Below, one piece after another: positions 1 to 11,826 of a stretch of DNA of 64,000 bases. The notes under the pieces were generated by a model, which made no database searches, was not told where the DNA came from, and saw only the letters and a list, made by a program, of their open reading frames with translations. Positions within the stretch are counted from its first letter, which is position 1. Each line of letters starts with the position of its first letter. Made by a program: the position numbers and the translations under genes. The stretch is from contig JAQOTA010000046.1 in assembly GCA_029532415.1 (NCBI GenBank), positions 1,612,001 through 1,676,000 of the forward strand. The letters run 5' to 3'. This DNA comes from Marasmius tenuissimus (taxonomy: Eukaryota; Basidiomycota; Agaricomycetes; Agaricales; Marasmiaceae).

Positions 1-372
1 TCAGGATGTACTTTACTACCTGGGAGTCCAATGACTGGTCACTCTGGGATGAAGGTAAAAATCCAAGAAACAACAGGTTATTAAGAGCGACACAAAACAC
101 CATTACGACAACGACGTGTAAGTATATACTCCTGAGTCAAGTAAGTAGGTACGAGTCCGAAAGTCCAACAATATGCGAATGAAAGCGAGTGGTAAAACGA
201 ATGCAGTGTAAACGAGTTTACAGTCCTTTTTGAGGTTGAGTCCTTTTTATCTGACCAAGAAAAAAGAGGGAAGGGAGGGAAGGGAAAAGAAACAAGAAGA
301 GAAGGGTAAACGCGTGCAACGTTTGTCCATTCCGCGTACAAGTCCAAGTCCAGGGTTTCCCGAGGTAAGCGC

Positions 373-1419
373 TTAGCATTTCCAGTTTCCCTAGAAGCCA
401 AGCGGGTCAAGTCAGCATAGGAACAAGGAACGGAAGAGTACAGTCGTCAGGGGCGAGTGAGTGGCAGAAAAAAAGACGCGTAAGAAGCAGAGTCCCGCGC
501 GTCCGCAGTAGAGGTTTAGGAAGAGAAAAGAAAGATACGATACTACTCACACTCTCAGGAGCTTGCGTGCGCTGATACGGCTGCTCACCCAAGCATTCAG
601 CGACAGTGACCATCTTGTACCCACGTTGTTGGCACCACTCGACGACCTGCCACATTACCTCGTAGACGGTGTCGTCTGTTTAGATACATATCAGTAAGCG
701 TCCGACCGAATGAACTGTAAGGAACAACGAAGACGTACGGTTGAACTCATGGTTCAAAGAGAGCACATTGTTCGGTCGGATATCCCATAGAAGATGACCA
801 TAGTTAGAGCGCAGCTGGCCAGCTTCCGGACGAGGATCGGCAGAGTCTTGGGAGCTGCAAAAAAGATGCGTTAGTTATTCCTAACGAACACCAGTTACAA
901 AAGCCTGAAGAACACCCACTCGAAGTCCCAGATAACGACCTTCTGCCCCCTCGCAGCCGCGACCTGTCTCACCAAATCATTATAATTCCCAAATGGCGGC
1001 CTCATGAACGCGGGAGTCACACCCGCAATTCTCTCCAACGCCTGTTCGACCTTCCAAAACTCATCGTGCAACTTGTCCCAATCCATCGTTTTCAAATCAC
1101 CATGCGACCAAGTATGCGAGGCCAATTGATGACCTTGGCTGTGGACGTATCGGATGGCGTCTTGGAAATCGTAGATGCAACGCCAGTTGTTACCGTTGAA
1201 GAAGAAGGTGGCTTTGCCACCAGCGTCGTGGATACGGTTGGCGATGTCGTAGATGTAGTCATAAGGACCGTCGTCGAAGGTAAGAGCGACGGTGTTGGGG
1301 ACAGTGCACGACGTGTAGACAGAGGCCAGTTGGCGCTTGTCATTTGTATGGGTGCCGTTGTGGGCGAGAGCCGTAGTGGCGACGGAGAGGAGGGCGGCGA
1401 ATACGGTGGAGAATTTCAT
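373..1419 (-). CDS. Chitin deacetylase-like CE4 polysaccharide deacetylase, copy 1 (CDA1)
   Basis: Predicted secreted enzyme that removes acetyl groups from chitin or chitooligomers. Exons on the minus strand: 1419-920, 854-739, 675-551 and 390-373, giving 759 nt (252 aa). All introns are GT-AG and the phases join cleanly. The protein starts with a hydrophobic signal peptide ending ALA, then HNGTHTNDKRQ with a possible Kex2 Lys-Arg site. CE4 motifs are visible: TFDDGP (catalytic and metal-binding Asp), HTWSH (metal His pair), RPPFG, and WDF followed across the intron by an Asp. The C terminus is the tiny exon GNWKC. I chose the Met at 1419 because the signal peptide begins there and all four paralogues start at the same place; an upstream in-frame Met at 1452 is less likely. 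At about 250 aa it is a compact, single-domain CE4 with no visible chitin-binding module or GPI signal. The family call is firm; the exact substrate is inferred. Confidence 0.9.
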
Positions 1420-1507
1420 GATCGGCGGCGAGCGGGTGATGGGTATGGGCAAAAAAGGGAATAAGGGAAGGAGGGAGGGGATGCGGAGCCTTGTATCAGT
1501 GGGATGC

Positions 1508-1515
1508 TATAAATA
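1508..1515 (-). promoter_or_regulatory. TATA box of CDA1
   Basis: Reads TATTTATA on the minus strand, about 90 bp before the CDA1 start codon. Further upstream (about 1540-1620) lies the block shared by the four CDA promoters: an ATCAAATT element, a CCGGCATC..TGTCAG element, then CCTCATG and a GAGGCGC element. Confidence 0.6.
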
Positions 1516-1619
1516 AGAAAAAGGTTTAGCGCCTCAAGCTCAAGAATCAGCATGAGGTGTTTTTTGCTGACACGATGCCGGCTAGAATTTGATAAAATTC
1601 TAGTCAGACTATCAGACAC

Positions 1620-2640
1620 TCAGCCAGGCACAAATGGCATTTAGTCGCCGAAAGTTAGACGGACCTTCGGAGGATAATTTTTAATCTTACCAAAACAAGT
1701 TCCATAATAGCCTGACTCACCGGAGCCCACAAAACATATTCTTCCATCCGCTCGACCACCCAGCGGCATCGGAGCCTCAGAAAAGACAAAAACCCACGCT
1801 CCTTTCAGTTTCTTGACATGGATAAAGATTCCGAGACTCCCTGAGACACCCCTAGACACCCTGTGGATCCAAGTCGAAGTTGTGGGGCTCATGACTAGCT
1901 CAGGTTCGAAGAAAAAACACACGTGGGATCGCCACCGCGGGCATCGATCCCCGTCTCTGTCCTTCTTGTGAGGGCTCGACTCCGGCCTGGAGTGCTTTGA
2001 AACAGGGCGAAGGGCATGAGCGCTGCAAGTTCCAGCTTCGCGAATCCGAACCGTGACGGAAGATTCAGCCCGTCATGAGCGCGTTCGCCGTTTGCGCGTC
2101 AGCTTATTCCCCAGCCCTGGACTTGGATGGCTGGGCAGTGAACCCTGGTTATCTATGAGGCTCGAGAGAGGGCCCAGCGAAGACCAAGGACACTGAGCGT
2201 CAAGCGTCGAGCGAAAGATTCCGACATATCCGACACGAATTACGAATTACAGAAGGTATCACGGATCAGAAATGACAACTTTCGATAGAATTATAGGAGA
2301 CACCTTCCGTTCATATCAGCCAAATGAATGACAGCATTGAGAAACCTCAGCCTGATATTTTTTGGTCTACTGTCTGTGGCCGGTATACCATTGAAAACTC
2401 AGCGCGTGAGTCCCTTTGTTGCTCGAGTAATGGATACCCCGATGTTGTCGAAATATGTAACCGAGCGAGTGAAGGGGAGGTTCCGTACTGATGAGGATAA
2501 ATAGAGCCGAGTTTATCCTCACCACGATCCCGACAAAAGAGGCTAGACTCGTCGCTCGAGCCCATGTGGACTCCCGGCGAAAGATCAACCAGTCGCCATT
2601 CAGTCTGTCTTGTGCATCCGAACGGCTTGAATATCAAACG
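1620..2640 (-). repeat. CDA-upstream flanking block, copy 1 (also upstream of CDA4 and CDA3)
   Basis: The sequence upstream of CDA1 resembles that upstream of CDA4 (21.8-22.4 kb), and in part that upstream of CDA3 (9.4-9.75 kb, opposite strand). Shared landmarks are a CTCACCGG segment, a GGATCCAAGT/GGACCCAAGT stretch followed by an AGCTCAGGTTCGA/AGCTCAGGTTTGA segment, an AACCAAGG-type stretch next to CTCGAGAG, and a GGCTAGA(C/G)TCGTC segment near 2545. Reading frames are broken, so this looks like a decayed gene or intergenic flank carried along when the CDA genes were duplicated. I do not recognise the original gene. Confidence 0.5.
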
Positions 2641-5530
2641 AGTTTGTGTTCAGTTCGAGCGGGTGTAGCAGGGATAAAATCCTGACAAACATCGAAGATC
2701 ACAAATCAAGACGTCTTCCATTGACCAGTGTCCCAGAACTTAAGGGTAACGTAGTGTTCAGCAGCCCAGATTCTTCATCTTCTCCGAGTGGTGGGCCGTA
2801 GATGGGTGGTTAGCCCATTCAAGAGTCGTGCGGACTCCCTAACAAGACCCCGAGAATCAAAGATCACTGAACACTGCGGCGCTCGAACCACAAGAGACAC
2901 ATTGACACTGACAGAACTCCCATGTCGTCGGATCCCGATTCCCATGTCGACCAGTTCAAGCGGACGTAGCAGGGATAAACAGCAATAATCAAGTAAATAT
3001 CACAAATCACAAGTCATGATGGTTCCCAGTATTCAACGTTCCCGAATTTGTTGGTAACGTAGAACATCTTCTTCAGCAGCGGCAGGCTTCTGTAATCTCC
3101 AAGTGATAGACGCCAGACGATTTAGTCCACTCAGAGTGGAATAGCAAATCCCATGTGAACTCTCGGGGCCCCGGTCAGTGGAGGTCTGAAATGATTGATG
3201 TCCACTTCGGGCCTCGAGGCTTTACCTGCTGAGATAGGCTCTCACTCCACTAGGAATAACAAAGCACCCAGGTATTCAGATCGTTTCCAGCGACTGATGT
3301 TCGAGATTTTGATCATCCGAGTTATGTTGTAGTGGTCGCCCTTGGTCCGATTGATGCATAGATGAGTACCAAGTCCTGCAGGCGTTTATACGATAGAGTC
3401 AGATGGTACTGTAAGCGGTCATGCTATAGGTGGGTAGACCGCGAATGGGTAGATGGGTAGCCTCGTCGGTCAAATATCCCCGCCGCTTCGCATTTAGCAC
3501 GGATATTTACGAGTGCCAGCGTCCCGCATCCTGTAGTGAGTGCGGAAACAACTTTGAATGCTCCGGAGGGTGGAATGTAGCGAATCGGGAAGGTACTGTG
3601 TTGAGCTCGAGGAAACAGAGAAAAGAGATGACTCATTCCCGCGTTCGGTCCCGACTTCCGAGACGCGGTCACATGATGCTTGGAAGTTGGAAGCACGATA
3701 CCGAAATCCTTAGGGGCACACGAGCGCGCCAATCCCCGACTCTCTACTTAGTAGTAACTCTACTTTGACTTGACAATAGACTTGGGATCCGTTCAATCAT
3801 TCCAGATGAAAGATGAACAAATCTCAAAATATGGCTTTATACTGCAGAGACTGACAAGGGATTTATCCAGTAACACCAACGTGCCACTCTGACTCGTAGA
3901 GAGATATAGTCATCATTCAGTTCAAAAGACTCTGAGGGCACTGGTCAGACATTGATCATGGCGCATAAGTCACCCGTCTCTCGACCACCAGAGCAACCCT
4001 CAAACTGCCTATGCTTTTGTAAATTATGCAGTGGAATATATCAGGAGTGCAAACTGAGCCTTGGCTATCTTCAACTCGAAGGCAATAACAAGGTGGTCAG
4101 AACCAGCTGGACAGAAACTGACTGGGTTGACCACACTTTACCTTAGCCCGAGGACCTTTGTATAGCGCAACAGCGAGAGCAGCTCCCCACCGGTACGTTA
4201 CCGGCTCAGCAGAAGAAACAATTCAGAAGAGCGCTGCTCGTCGCCCGGCCTTGAAGGGCCGGCTCCTCGCAGCGCCCAGGAATGGAGTTCCGTAGCAGAA
4301 AACCTCATCAAGGAAACAGGATAGGTTGAACTCCTGGGGCGGCGCCCAGTGAGGTCTGAGAGCTGTCCATCCAGATTCCAAGTAGGAGAGTGTGCTTGCT
4401 GGAGATCTACCAGTTGTGCGATGCCATTCATAATAGCGTGCAAATGTTGGAATTCAGGCTTTGAATAGCGGTGTTCTCAAGCGGAAAGGGGGCAGTTTTT
4501 CCCGTGAGCGACGATTCAGATTCAGGAAACAAGTTATAAGTCCCGATAGGCACGTGCTCTATATTCATGTGACTGCTCTCACGTGATACCATGATCGGGC
4601 GACGACAAAGCCCTCCTCTCAAGAGAGTCGGGGATCGAACTTTATGAGGTCAATTCGACAGACCACCGCCCTTTCTCATCCCCCATAAGGACCGTTTTCG
4701 AGTTTTCTACCAGCTACCGTCTGAATTGCGAGGCCAGAGAAAATTGGAGGCTGGAGACTCTGGAAAGTAGGAAGTGGAAACTTGTGCCGACTCGGAATTC
4801 AACTGGACCTGGATTTTTTGGCTTGGATTTGTTCCTGGAGGCTAAAGGGCTGAGAGGTGCTGAGAGATCCAGAGAGAGTCACATCCAGGCCCGTTCCTGG
4901 GCCTGGCGACTCGTCACTACGGATCATGCGAGTAGTAAAAACCTTTCCCAGGCTCAGGGCTTTCTTGAGCATCTCAGCATACCGTTCAAGTCATCTCGGA
5001 AAGTGACATCAGAAACGCTATGTACATGAACAGCGCGCCGCGTACTTTCAAGTGATAGGGGATTCGCAGATCCCCAGGTCGATCCGGTAGTTGTATTAGC
5101 CTTACAGTGGCAGAACTTACACTGACAAGTAGAATCTTTGAACCGAGATTACCCCTATATACGCCACATAGCAACATGGAAAGGTGAGAAGACCAGAACT
5201 CGCATACCGAGTACTTACCTAGAAAGTTGAGCTTGAGCCTCTTTCACCCGGTTTCTGAGTCGTTGTCTACCATCCCTCTTCATTGGCCAAGAGATTTGTG
5301 GTTGAAATGTCTATGCAAGTGTGTAGTACTTAACGCACGGGCCAAGTCTCCCAGAAGCTAGCTCACGATTGGTATTTATAGATCGCCCCAATTCTACTCC
5401 GTTCCGGGTTCATGCTCGAACGAGCGCCCTTCAAGTTTCATATAACGCTCCATTATCTAACCCCAACTCGACCCTCTCATTTGTTTGCATGGGGAACCCC
5501 AAGCTTCTCTTCGGCAAGTAGGAATGGAAC
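2641..5530. other. Gene-poor spacer between CDA1 and the first tRNA-Arg
   Basis: No recognisable gene. Only short open frames (under about 115 codons) occur, without family motifs or a convincing intron chain. A segment at about 3470-3700 is repeated in the same orientation at about 8350-8545 (listed separately). Confidence 0.45.
3470..3700 (+). repeat. Dispersed repeat, copy a (partner at 8350-8545)
   Basis: Shares an ordered series of matches with 8350-8545: GCGTCCCG, then CCTG(T/C), then AACTTTGAA, then GGAGG/GGAAGATGGAAT, then GCGAA, and finally the exact stretch GGTCACATGATGCTTGGAAG. The two copies are in direct orientation and diverged in between. No coding function is recognised. Confidence 0.55.
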
Positions 5531-5633
5531 GGCCGCCTGGCGAAATGGCATCGCGTCTGACTACGATTGTGGCGATATGCCTGCACATAATTGTAACATC
5601 AGGAGATTGCAGGTTCGACCCCTGCGGTGGTCA
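5531..5633 (+). tRNA. tRNA-Arg(ACG), 31-nt intron
   Basis: Cloverleaf can be folded by eye: acceptor GGCCGCC pairs with GGTGGTC, D stem GCGA/TCGC, anticodon stem TCTGA/TCAGG with loop CTACGA (anticodon ACG), T stem GCAGG/CCTGC with loop TTCGACC, discriminator A. The intron, 5567-5597, sits right after position 37, as in nuclear tRNA genes. The internal B box GGTTCGACCCC is intact. The exons are identical to the five other copies in this window; only the introns differ. Confidence 0.93.
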
Positions 5634-6314
5634 TTTTAACCTTTTCCCTGACTGTGGGTTACTTTTCATTCTTCAGTCATCGGCGAGTAGCTCGGATAGG
5701 ACTGAATGAAGGAAAAAGTCATATAGCTAGCTTCGATGTTGCATAGTTTCCCCAATCAGAGGGGACAAGGCCATAATTGGGAAGAATGAAATTGAATTCG
5801 CCGAACGGTAGATTGACAAGACTTGACTCGCAAGCATGAACCCCGGAAGAGACTGTGTTTGTAGTGTGCACTTACCTACTGTAAGTAGCACGGGTCAAGA
5901 CTCAGAGTTGATGTTCATGAATGCTACTCTCTACTCGAATGATTTATTTTCACATAAATCATGATGCGTAGCTCGACCCAGATGCTCGAGCTCTCGGAAT
6001 AAGAAGGCAGTCAAAGTCTCAAGATTTCAGATCTCAATCTCCAGCACTCCGTTGACATAACTCAATCGTGCGAATCACATCGTCCCTTCTTCGTGTTTTA
6101 GTGCAGAACAAAAGTATCACAACGCCCACCCAAAAATAATGACGGTGAAGCGGCCTGGCGTTCGAAAAGGATACGCGTCATGCCGACATCCCGCTACCCG
6201 AGTTCCGATTCTCCGAAACGCAAGGATATGTTTTTTGGAGGTTCCGGTGGGTCAGGTTTACTGCTTTAGCTGCCTCCGAAGGTCCGTTCGGCGACTAACT
6301 GCCGCCATTTGTGC

Positions 6315-6419
6315 CTTGGAGTGTCTCACTATCAAATTATGGCCGACATCTTGTCAGAAAAAAGACCTCATGATGATCTAGAGGCGTAAAGAGGCGCTAG
6401 TCAATTTTCCCTATTTATA
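6315..6419 (+). promoter_or_regulatory. CDA2 promoter block with TATA box
   Basis: Contains the elements shared by the CDA promoters in the same order: ATCAAATT, CCGACATCTTGTCAG followed by an A-run, ACCTCATGATGATCT, a GAGGCGC element, and a TATA box TATTTATA at 6412-6419, about 90 bp before the ATG. The order and spacing match CDA3, CDA1 and CDA4. Confidence 0.6.
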
Positions 6420-6505
6420 GTCCCCAGAACTGGTTCAAGGCTCTGCATTCCCCCCCTCCCTCCTAGTCCCTTTCCTACCCTACCCACCATCACTCACCGT
6501 CGATC

Positions 6506-7536
6506 ATGAAGTTCTCCACGATCTTCACTGCCCTTCTCTCTGTTGCCACCACGGCTCTCGCTCACAACGGCACCCACACGAACGAGAAACGTCAACTGGC
6601 CGCGGTGTACACTTCATGCTCGGTCCCCAACACCATCGCTCTCACCTTCGACGATGGCCCCTACGACTACATCTACGATATCGCCAACCGAATTAACGAC
6701 GCTGGTGGCAAAGCCACTTTCTTCTTTAACGGCAACAACTGGCGCTGCATTTATGATAAGGCGGACGCCATTCGATACGTCTATAGCCAGGGACACCAGT
6801 TGGCCTCACACACCTGGTCGCACAGCCACTTGACCCAGTTGAGTTGGGACCAGTTGCATGATGAGATGTGGAGGGTTGAGCAGGCGCTCCAGAGGATCGC
6901 GGGTGTTACACCTGCGTTCTTGAGGCCGCCATACGGGGAATACAATGATCAGGTGAGGCAGGTCGCGGCTGCGAGGGGACAGCAGCTCGTCAACTGGGAT
7001 TTCGAGTGGGTTATTTATCATGATCTGAGTGTTATGGTTCGTCGGGACTGACGCGTTCGTCTGTGTAGCTCCGGTGACTCCGCCGACCCTCGTCCTTCCG
7101 ATGGACAACTCCGTTCCAACTATGGCCACCTTCTCTGGGACATTCGACCGAACAATGTACTCGCATTGAACCATGAATTCAACTGTACGTTCGCCTCGTC
7201 TATTTTTGAAACGACTCGGGACGGTTGCTGATTTATCCATCCCTGCCATTTTACCGTTGTTCGCGTCCTGTCAACAGACGACACTGTCTACAACGTTATG
7301 TGGCAAGTCGTCGAATGGGCCAATCAACTCAACTATAGGATGGTCACCGTGGCGGAATGCCTTGGTGGTCAGCAGCCGTACCAGAACGTTGGGCAGCCGG
7401 AGAATGTGAGTATCTTCATTCTTGTCTTAGTCGTGGAGAGACGCGCATTATACGCGTTTCGCGCCATTCCCATCGCGCATCCTGTCCTTGTGAACGATCG
7501 TGCTAACTTGTTTTGAAGGGAAACTGGCAATGCTAA
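6506..7536 (+). CDS. Chitin deacetylase-like CE4 polysaccharide deacetylase, copy 2 (CDA2)
   Basis: Secreted CE4 deacetylase predicted to act on chitin or chitooligomers. Exons 6506-7005, 7069-7184, 7278-7405 and 7519-7536 sum to 762 nt (253 aa) with no break. It begins MKFSTIFTALLSVATTALA, a clear signal peptide, then HNGTHTNEKRQ with a possible dibasic processing site. Conserved motifs: TFDDGP (about residue 47), HTWSH (about residue 105), RPPYG, WDFDSGDSA formed across intron 1, and C-terminal GNWQC encoded by an 18-nt last exon. It differs from its sisters by RPPYG instead of RPPFG and a Gly-Gly-Gln insertion near the C terminus. It is transcribed divergently from CDA1 and in tandem with CDA3. 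Family certain; substrate inferred. Confidence 0.92.
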
Positions 7537-9054
7537 GCGCCCTCGACTATGGACTTAAATACGAAATGGATGAACGTTGCACGCGTTTCTCTTTTCTCGT
7601 TTATTTCCCCTTCATCCAGTCTTGGACCAAAGAACTCGAACTCAATACCCTGCATTCTTTTACTGATCTCGTTTGCGATTGCTTTCGGACTTGACTTACC
7701 TCATGTTCGGACCCTTTGGACTCGTACTTGATTTATGAGTATACTTAACGTTGTAATGATACCTTTTCCTCTCAATTCTGATAACTGTTTGTTTCTCTTT
7801 GATTCCCTCCGTCATTCACCGTACCGAATTGAGTATGGCGGCGGCCAAATTTGAGTGATTGCCTTGTGAGCCCGGAACTTCTCGACCTACACAGTAACTC
7901 AATGTTTGTTGAATCGAGGCCACCTACATCATAACGGCAAGAGAATTGACGCTGGTTAGCTTATCCTCAAATGGTTTAACCTCGAGAGAGCGCGTACTAA
8001 GGTAACAGCACTAATATCATGTGGACTCCCGGCCAAGATTGTTTTTTTTAATTCTCGACACTCTGCTTCCCAACATCTAACATGCTACAGCAACCGCGAG
8101 TTTTGAAAGGATATTCATAGCTCAGACATAAAGCGTTGATGAATTACACCCGCGTCCGCGTCCACGTCTCACCAGGAATAAAACCCATCAAGAATCAAAT
8201 TGGTAATCTCCTGTGGCGGTAGGTATGTTATACGAGTCAGAATTCTATATACCGTAGACGGTTAGATCCATAGAGAATTACAGCTTAAAACATAGGCGGA
8301 TAGACTGTCGTCGGCCATGGACTTATCACCGTACTAAGTAAGATTAGCAGCGAATTTCCGAGCGTCCCGTGTCCTGCTGTCAAGATGAGAATGGATTTGA
8401 AACTTTGAAATGGTCCCGGAAGATGGAATCTGGCGAAGACGGTGTGTGGGGTGTGGGTGTTGAGAGGGATAAAGAGAGTGAGTCCCCGCGTTCGGGCCTG
8501 GCCCCGACACACGGTCACATGATGCTTGGAAGCTAGCCATCAAAAGCTTCGAGACTCGGAACGTGCTCTTTCCTATTTCAGCTCTTGAGTCTCCAGCTTA
8601 GATTTGCTGGAACTTGCAAGCAAACATCCTCTCAGCGTTTTCTCAGGTCATGTACTTACGGTACCGGTCACTCGGACCCAACGAGGCCCAATCCAAATCG
8701 TGGGCCGCAGTGGCACGGGCTTGGCTGATACATGGCTGATACATTTGGTAGCCCTCTTCCCGTTAGTTAGTACATAGTACAGCCTGCAGTAGCAAGAGTC
8801 TCTGAACCTGACCGATTTGGCTACGTGCCACATTTCCCTACGCCTCATAGTTCTTGCAAGAATGAAAAAGGTCGGGATGACGAGTGCCAAGAAAGATGAA
8901 TAAACTCTCCCGCCGCGTATGCCCTTCAAAAAGAAGTTTGTACAGCAGTACAGCCCATAAACAAGATCCTGTAAGTATTGAGAACGCCTCGATTACGCTC
9001 AGGATAGTCAGGTAACTACATAATCATCGATCTCCACCGTCTCTTCTCCTGTAG
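7537..9054. other. Spacer downstream of CDA2
   Basis: No recognisable gene. It holds the second copy of a dispersed repeat (8350-8545). The remaining short frames lack motifs. Confidence 0.4.
8350..8545 (+). repeat. Dispersed repeat, copy b (partner at 3470-3700)
   Basis: Direct-orientation partner of 3470-3700, ending in the same exact stretch GGTCACATGATGCTTGGAAG. Diverged in the middle. Together the two copies bracket the CDA2/tRNA segment. Confidence 0.55.
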
Positions 9055-9780
9055 TCATGGGTTTAACGCGACAGCTAACTTCTCCGTCGTGAACATTTCG
9101 ATTCCCGGTATAGAGGGTTCCTCTAGAGCGACAGATGGACTGTCGGTAGTCGCTTCAGGATATGCCATGATAAACTCGGAGTTGGATGTGGCGGAAGGTG
9201 ACTGTCTAAAGAGAGCGCAAAGCTGACCTCCCGTCGCCCAGTCGAGATCAACCAAGGCAGCTAACAGCCACCGACGCGCTTCTGGAAGATTGAAAGCGAG
9301 TCCCGACGTGTGAGAGTTTTGGAGGTCGTTCTGATGGGCGTCGAGAACAAGCAAGCGCTCTCCATTGAATTGGGAGTTGCCCTTGAGGCTGAGCACTTCA
9401 GCTTCTCCGTGCAAATGCCGATCCATAACCTTCCTCAGGACAGCGGGACCCTTAGCTCGACACTAGCTTCGCTTGGCGCCCTTGGTTTTCTTCACTGGGT
9501 CCTCGTCCTCTCGAGTCTCAGTACGTAGATCACATCAATCTGCCACCCAGTCGTTCGAGACAATCCAGGAATGAGGAGGATAACATATGAGCGTCAGCGT
9601 CCAAAGAGCTGCACATGAAAAACAGAGATAGGGCCATGGTGGCGTTCCCAGGTGTAATGATTGCTCTCGTCGAACCTGAGCCCCATATCGACGTCAATGT
9701 CAACTTGTATTCACAGGGGTTCTCCGGTGAGTCAGTCTCCAGGGGCTTATTTCGGTAATTAAACGCCGCTTTGCATAAGA
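9055..9780. repeat. CDA-upstream flanking block, copy at CDA3 (gene relic)
   Basis: Upstream of CDA3 there is a plus-strand stretch whose translation (TLSSTLASLGALGF ... VLSSLS, near 9450-9528) matches a minus-strand stretch upstream of CDA4 (TLSSTLDSLGILGF ... FLSSLS, near 22030-22100). Both lie at a similar distance and in the same orientation relative to their CDA gene. Further on, the phrase before GGGTTCTCCGGTGAGTCAG (about 9715) also recurs near CDA4. A 123-codon frame occurs on the minus strand (9426-9055) but has no recognised domain. Best read as a decayed neighbour gene co-duplicated with CDA. Confidence 0.45.
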
Positions 9781-9785
9781 GGTGT

Positions 9786-9888
9786 CCATCAAATTCGACT
9801 GGCTCGACATCATGTCAAAGCGAAGACTCATGATGATCTTTCAGGCTGAGAGGCACGAGTGGCTGGGCCTTTTTCTCGAGTATATAAG
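9786..9888 (+). promoter_or_regulatory. CDA3 promoter block with TATA box
   Basis: Same element order as CDA2: ATCAAATT, CGACATCATGTCA, ACTCATGATGATCTT, then GGCTGAGAGGCACGAGTGGC, and TATATAAG at 9881-9888, about 95 bp before the ATG. The GGCTGAGAGGC..GAGTGGCTGGGCC part is nearly identical in CDA4. Confidence 0.65.
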
Positions 9889-9981
9889 ATACCCTCTTCT
9901 GGTACAAGAATCTGCACTACCCATCATCGTAGTCCCTGTTCTATCCCCCCCGGGCCCATACCCATCACCCACCCTCTGATC

Positions 9982-10983
9982 ATGAAATTCTCCACCGTCT
10001 TCACTGCCCTCCTCTCCGTTGCCACCCTGGCTCTCGCCCACAACGGCACTCACACATCGAACGAGAAACGCCAACTGGCCTCCGTGTACACAGCATGCAC
10101 CGTCCCCAACACCGTTGCCCTCACCTTCGACGACGGACCTTATGATTACATCTACGACCTCGCCAACACGATCCACGACGCCGGAGGCAAAGCCACCTTC
10201 TTCTTTAACGGTAACAACTGGCGCTGCATCTACAATTTCGCCGACGCGATCCGTTACGTTCATAGCCAGGGACACCAGTTGGCTTCGCATACGTGGTCGC
10301 ATGGTAATTTAAACACGATGGGGAGGAGTCAGTTACATGAAGAGTTCGGGAAGATGGAGCAGGCGTTACAGAGAATTACGGGTGTTGTGCCTGCGTTTAT
10401 GAGACCGCCGTTTGGGAGTTATAATAATTTGGTAAGGGAAGTTGCGGCTGCAAGAGGGCAGAAGGTCGTTATTTGGGACTTTGAGTGAGTGGGGTTTTTT
10501 TTCGTATTCTTGTTGGTGAACTAGGACCAGGACTGACGCGTGTCTTTTGTTTGTGTGCAGCTCCGGTGACTCTGCCAGTCCTCGTCCCTCAGCTGGCCAG
10601 CTGCGGTCTAACTATGGCCATCTTCTGTGGGATATCAGACCCAACAATGTGCTCACTTTGAATCACGAGTTCAACCGTACGTCTTTCGTTCTTCTTTTAC
10701 AGTTCATTCGGGACGCTTACTTATCTGTCTGCCCAACAGACGACACCGTCTACGATGTAATGTGGCAAGTCGTCCAATGGTGCAATCAACGTGGGTACAG
10801 GATGGTCACTGTGGCAGAATGCCTCGGTGAGCAGCCGTATCAGAGCATTGGGTCGCCGCAGAATGTGAGTATTTTACTTTTTATCTTCCTTATTGGGGGG
10901 TACGCGTCAGACTTGTCCCCTTATAATCCATCTCTTCCCGACTCTCATGCTGACTTGTTTTTTAGGGAAACTGGCAGTGCTAA
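9982..10983 (+). CDS. Chitin deacetylase-like CE4 polysaccharide deacetylase, copy 3 (CDA3)
   Basis: Exons 9982-10484, 10561-10676, 10740-10864 and 10966-10983 give 762 nt (253 aa) without a break. The signal peptide (MKFSTVFTALLSVATLALA) is followed by HNGTHTSNEKRQ, one residue longer than in the sisters. Motifs: TFDDGP, HTWSH, RPPFG, WDF plus Asp across intron 1, GNWQC at the end. The start is the Met at 9982, where the signal peptide begins; an in-frame upstream Met at 9859 overlaps the TATA box region and is rejected. Predicted to deacetylate chitin oligomers outside the cell, for example during wall remodelling or to mask chitin. Neighbours are CDA2 upstream and a pair of tRNA-Arg genes downstream. 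Nothing in the sequence suggests loss of activity. Confidence 0.92.
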
Positions 10984-11495
10984 GCACCAATACTTCGCCC
11001 TGAACCTGAACTTGGACGTTGCACGCTTTTCTCTTTTGTATCGGCCTTGGACACTCGAATCCCAAAAATACTCGGGACCATTTGCAACTCTTCTTACTAC
11101 TCATCACTCGAAGTTTCTGTTTTCGTTTTGAACTTCACTTACGTGCATTCTTTGGACCCACGCGATGAGTTTCGCTTATACTTATTGTTAATATAGCAAG
11201 TGGCTGGGTAGTGCCAAGTTGCACTGGAGTCCGACACTCAGATTTCCGGTTTGCCTATCCAATGATCGCGCTGTACTTTACATATCCTGATGAAAGACCG
11301 GAATGTTTATCATTCCAATCTGACCCACCTCAGGCTGGAGCTTGGCGACCTGCCCAAAAACAATAATTGATTAATTTGTCCCAACAAAACATGAGTCGAT
11401 CGTTTGTCGAGTGCCCCCCGATTACACACGCGCACGCTCAGTGAAATGGATATCGAGAAGATACAAGAACCAAAACAGCACCTTAAGACACACAT

Positions 11496-11599
11496 TGACC
11501 ACCGCAGGGGTCGAACCTGCAATCTCCTGATCTATATAGAAACGCCCTACTGTTCCTGCTCTATCGTAGTCAGACGCGATGCCATTTCGCCAGGCGGCC
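11496..11599 (-). tRNA. tRNA-Arg(ACG), 32-nt intron
   Basis: Same exon sequence and cloverleaf as the 5531 copy, on the minus strand. The intron occupies 11532-11563 after the base following anticodon ACG. It forms a head-to-head pair with the plus-strand copy at 11827, with 227 bp between their 5' ends. Confidence 0.93.
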
Positions 11600-11826
11600 C
11601 ATTCTCTCCGGGTTGTCGACTTGAACTCGAGGGGTAACAGAAACCGTCTTCAACCCGCTATCGAGGACGGACAACTCCTTATTTCTCTTTTCTCCTTTGT
11701 TTTTGTTGTCTTCGTAAATTATGCACATATATGTACATGGAGCACCCTGCTGTGTAAAGTAAATAACACGCTTGGAAAGGACAACACAGTTTAGATTCAA
11801 AAGTTTCAGTGTACTACATATTCACT

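Noticed and set aside
1066..1464. 132-codon plus-strand frame opposite CDA1 (similar antisense frames lie opposite CDA3 and CDA4)
   Set aside because: Each is an exact shadow of the CE4 exon on the other strand, and its conservation follows from the real gene.
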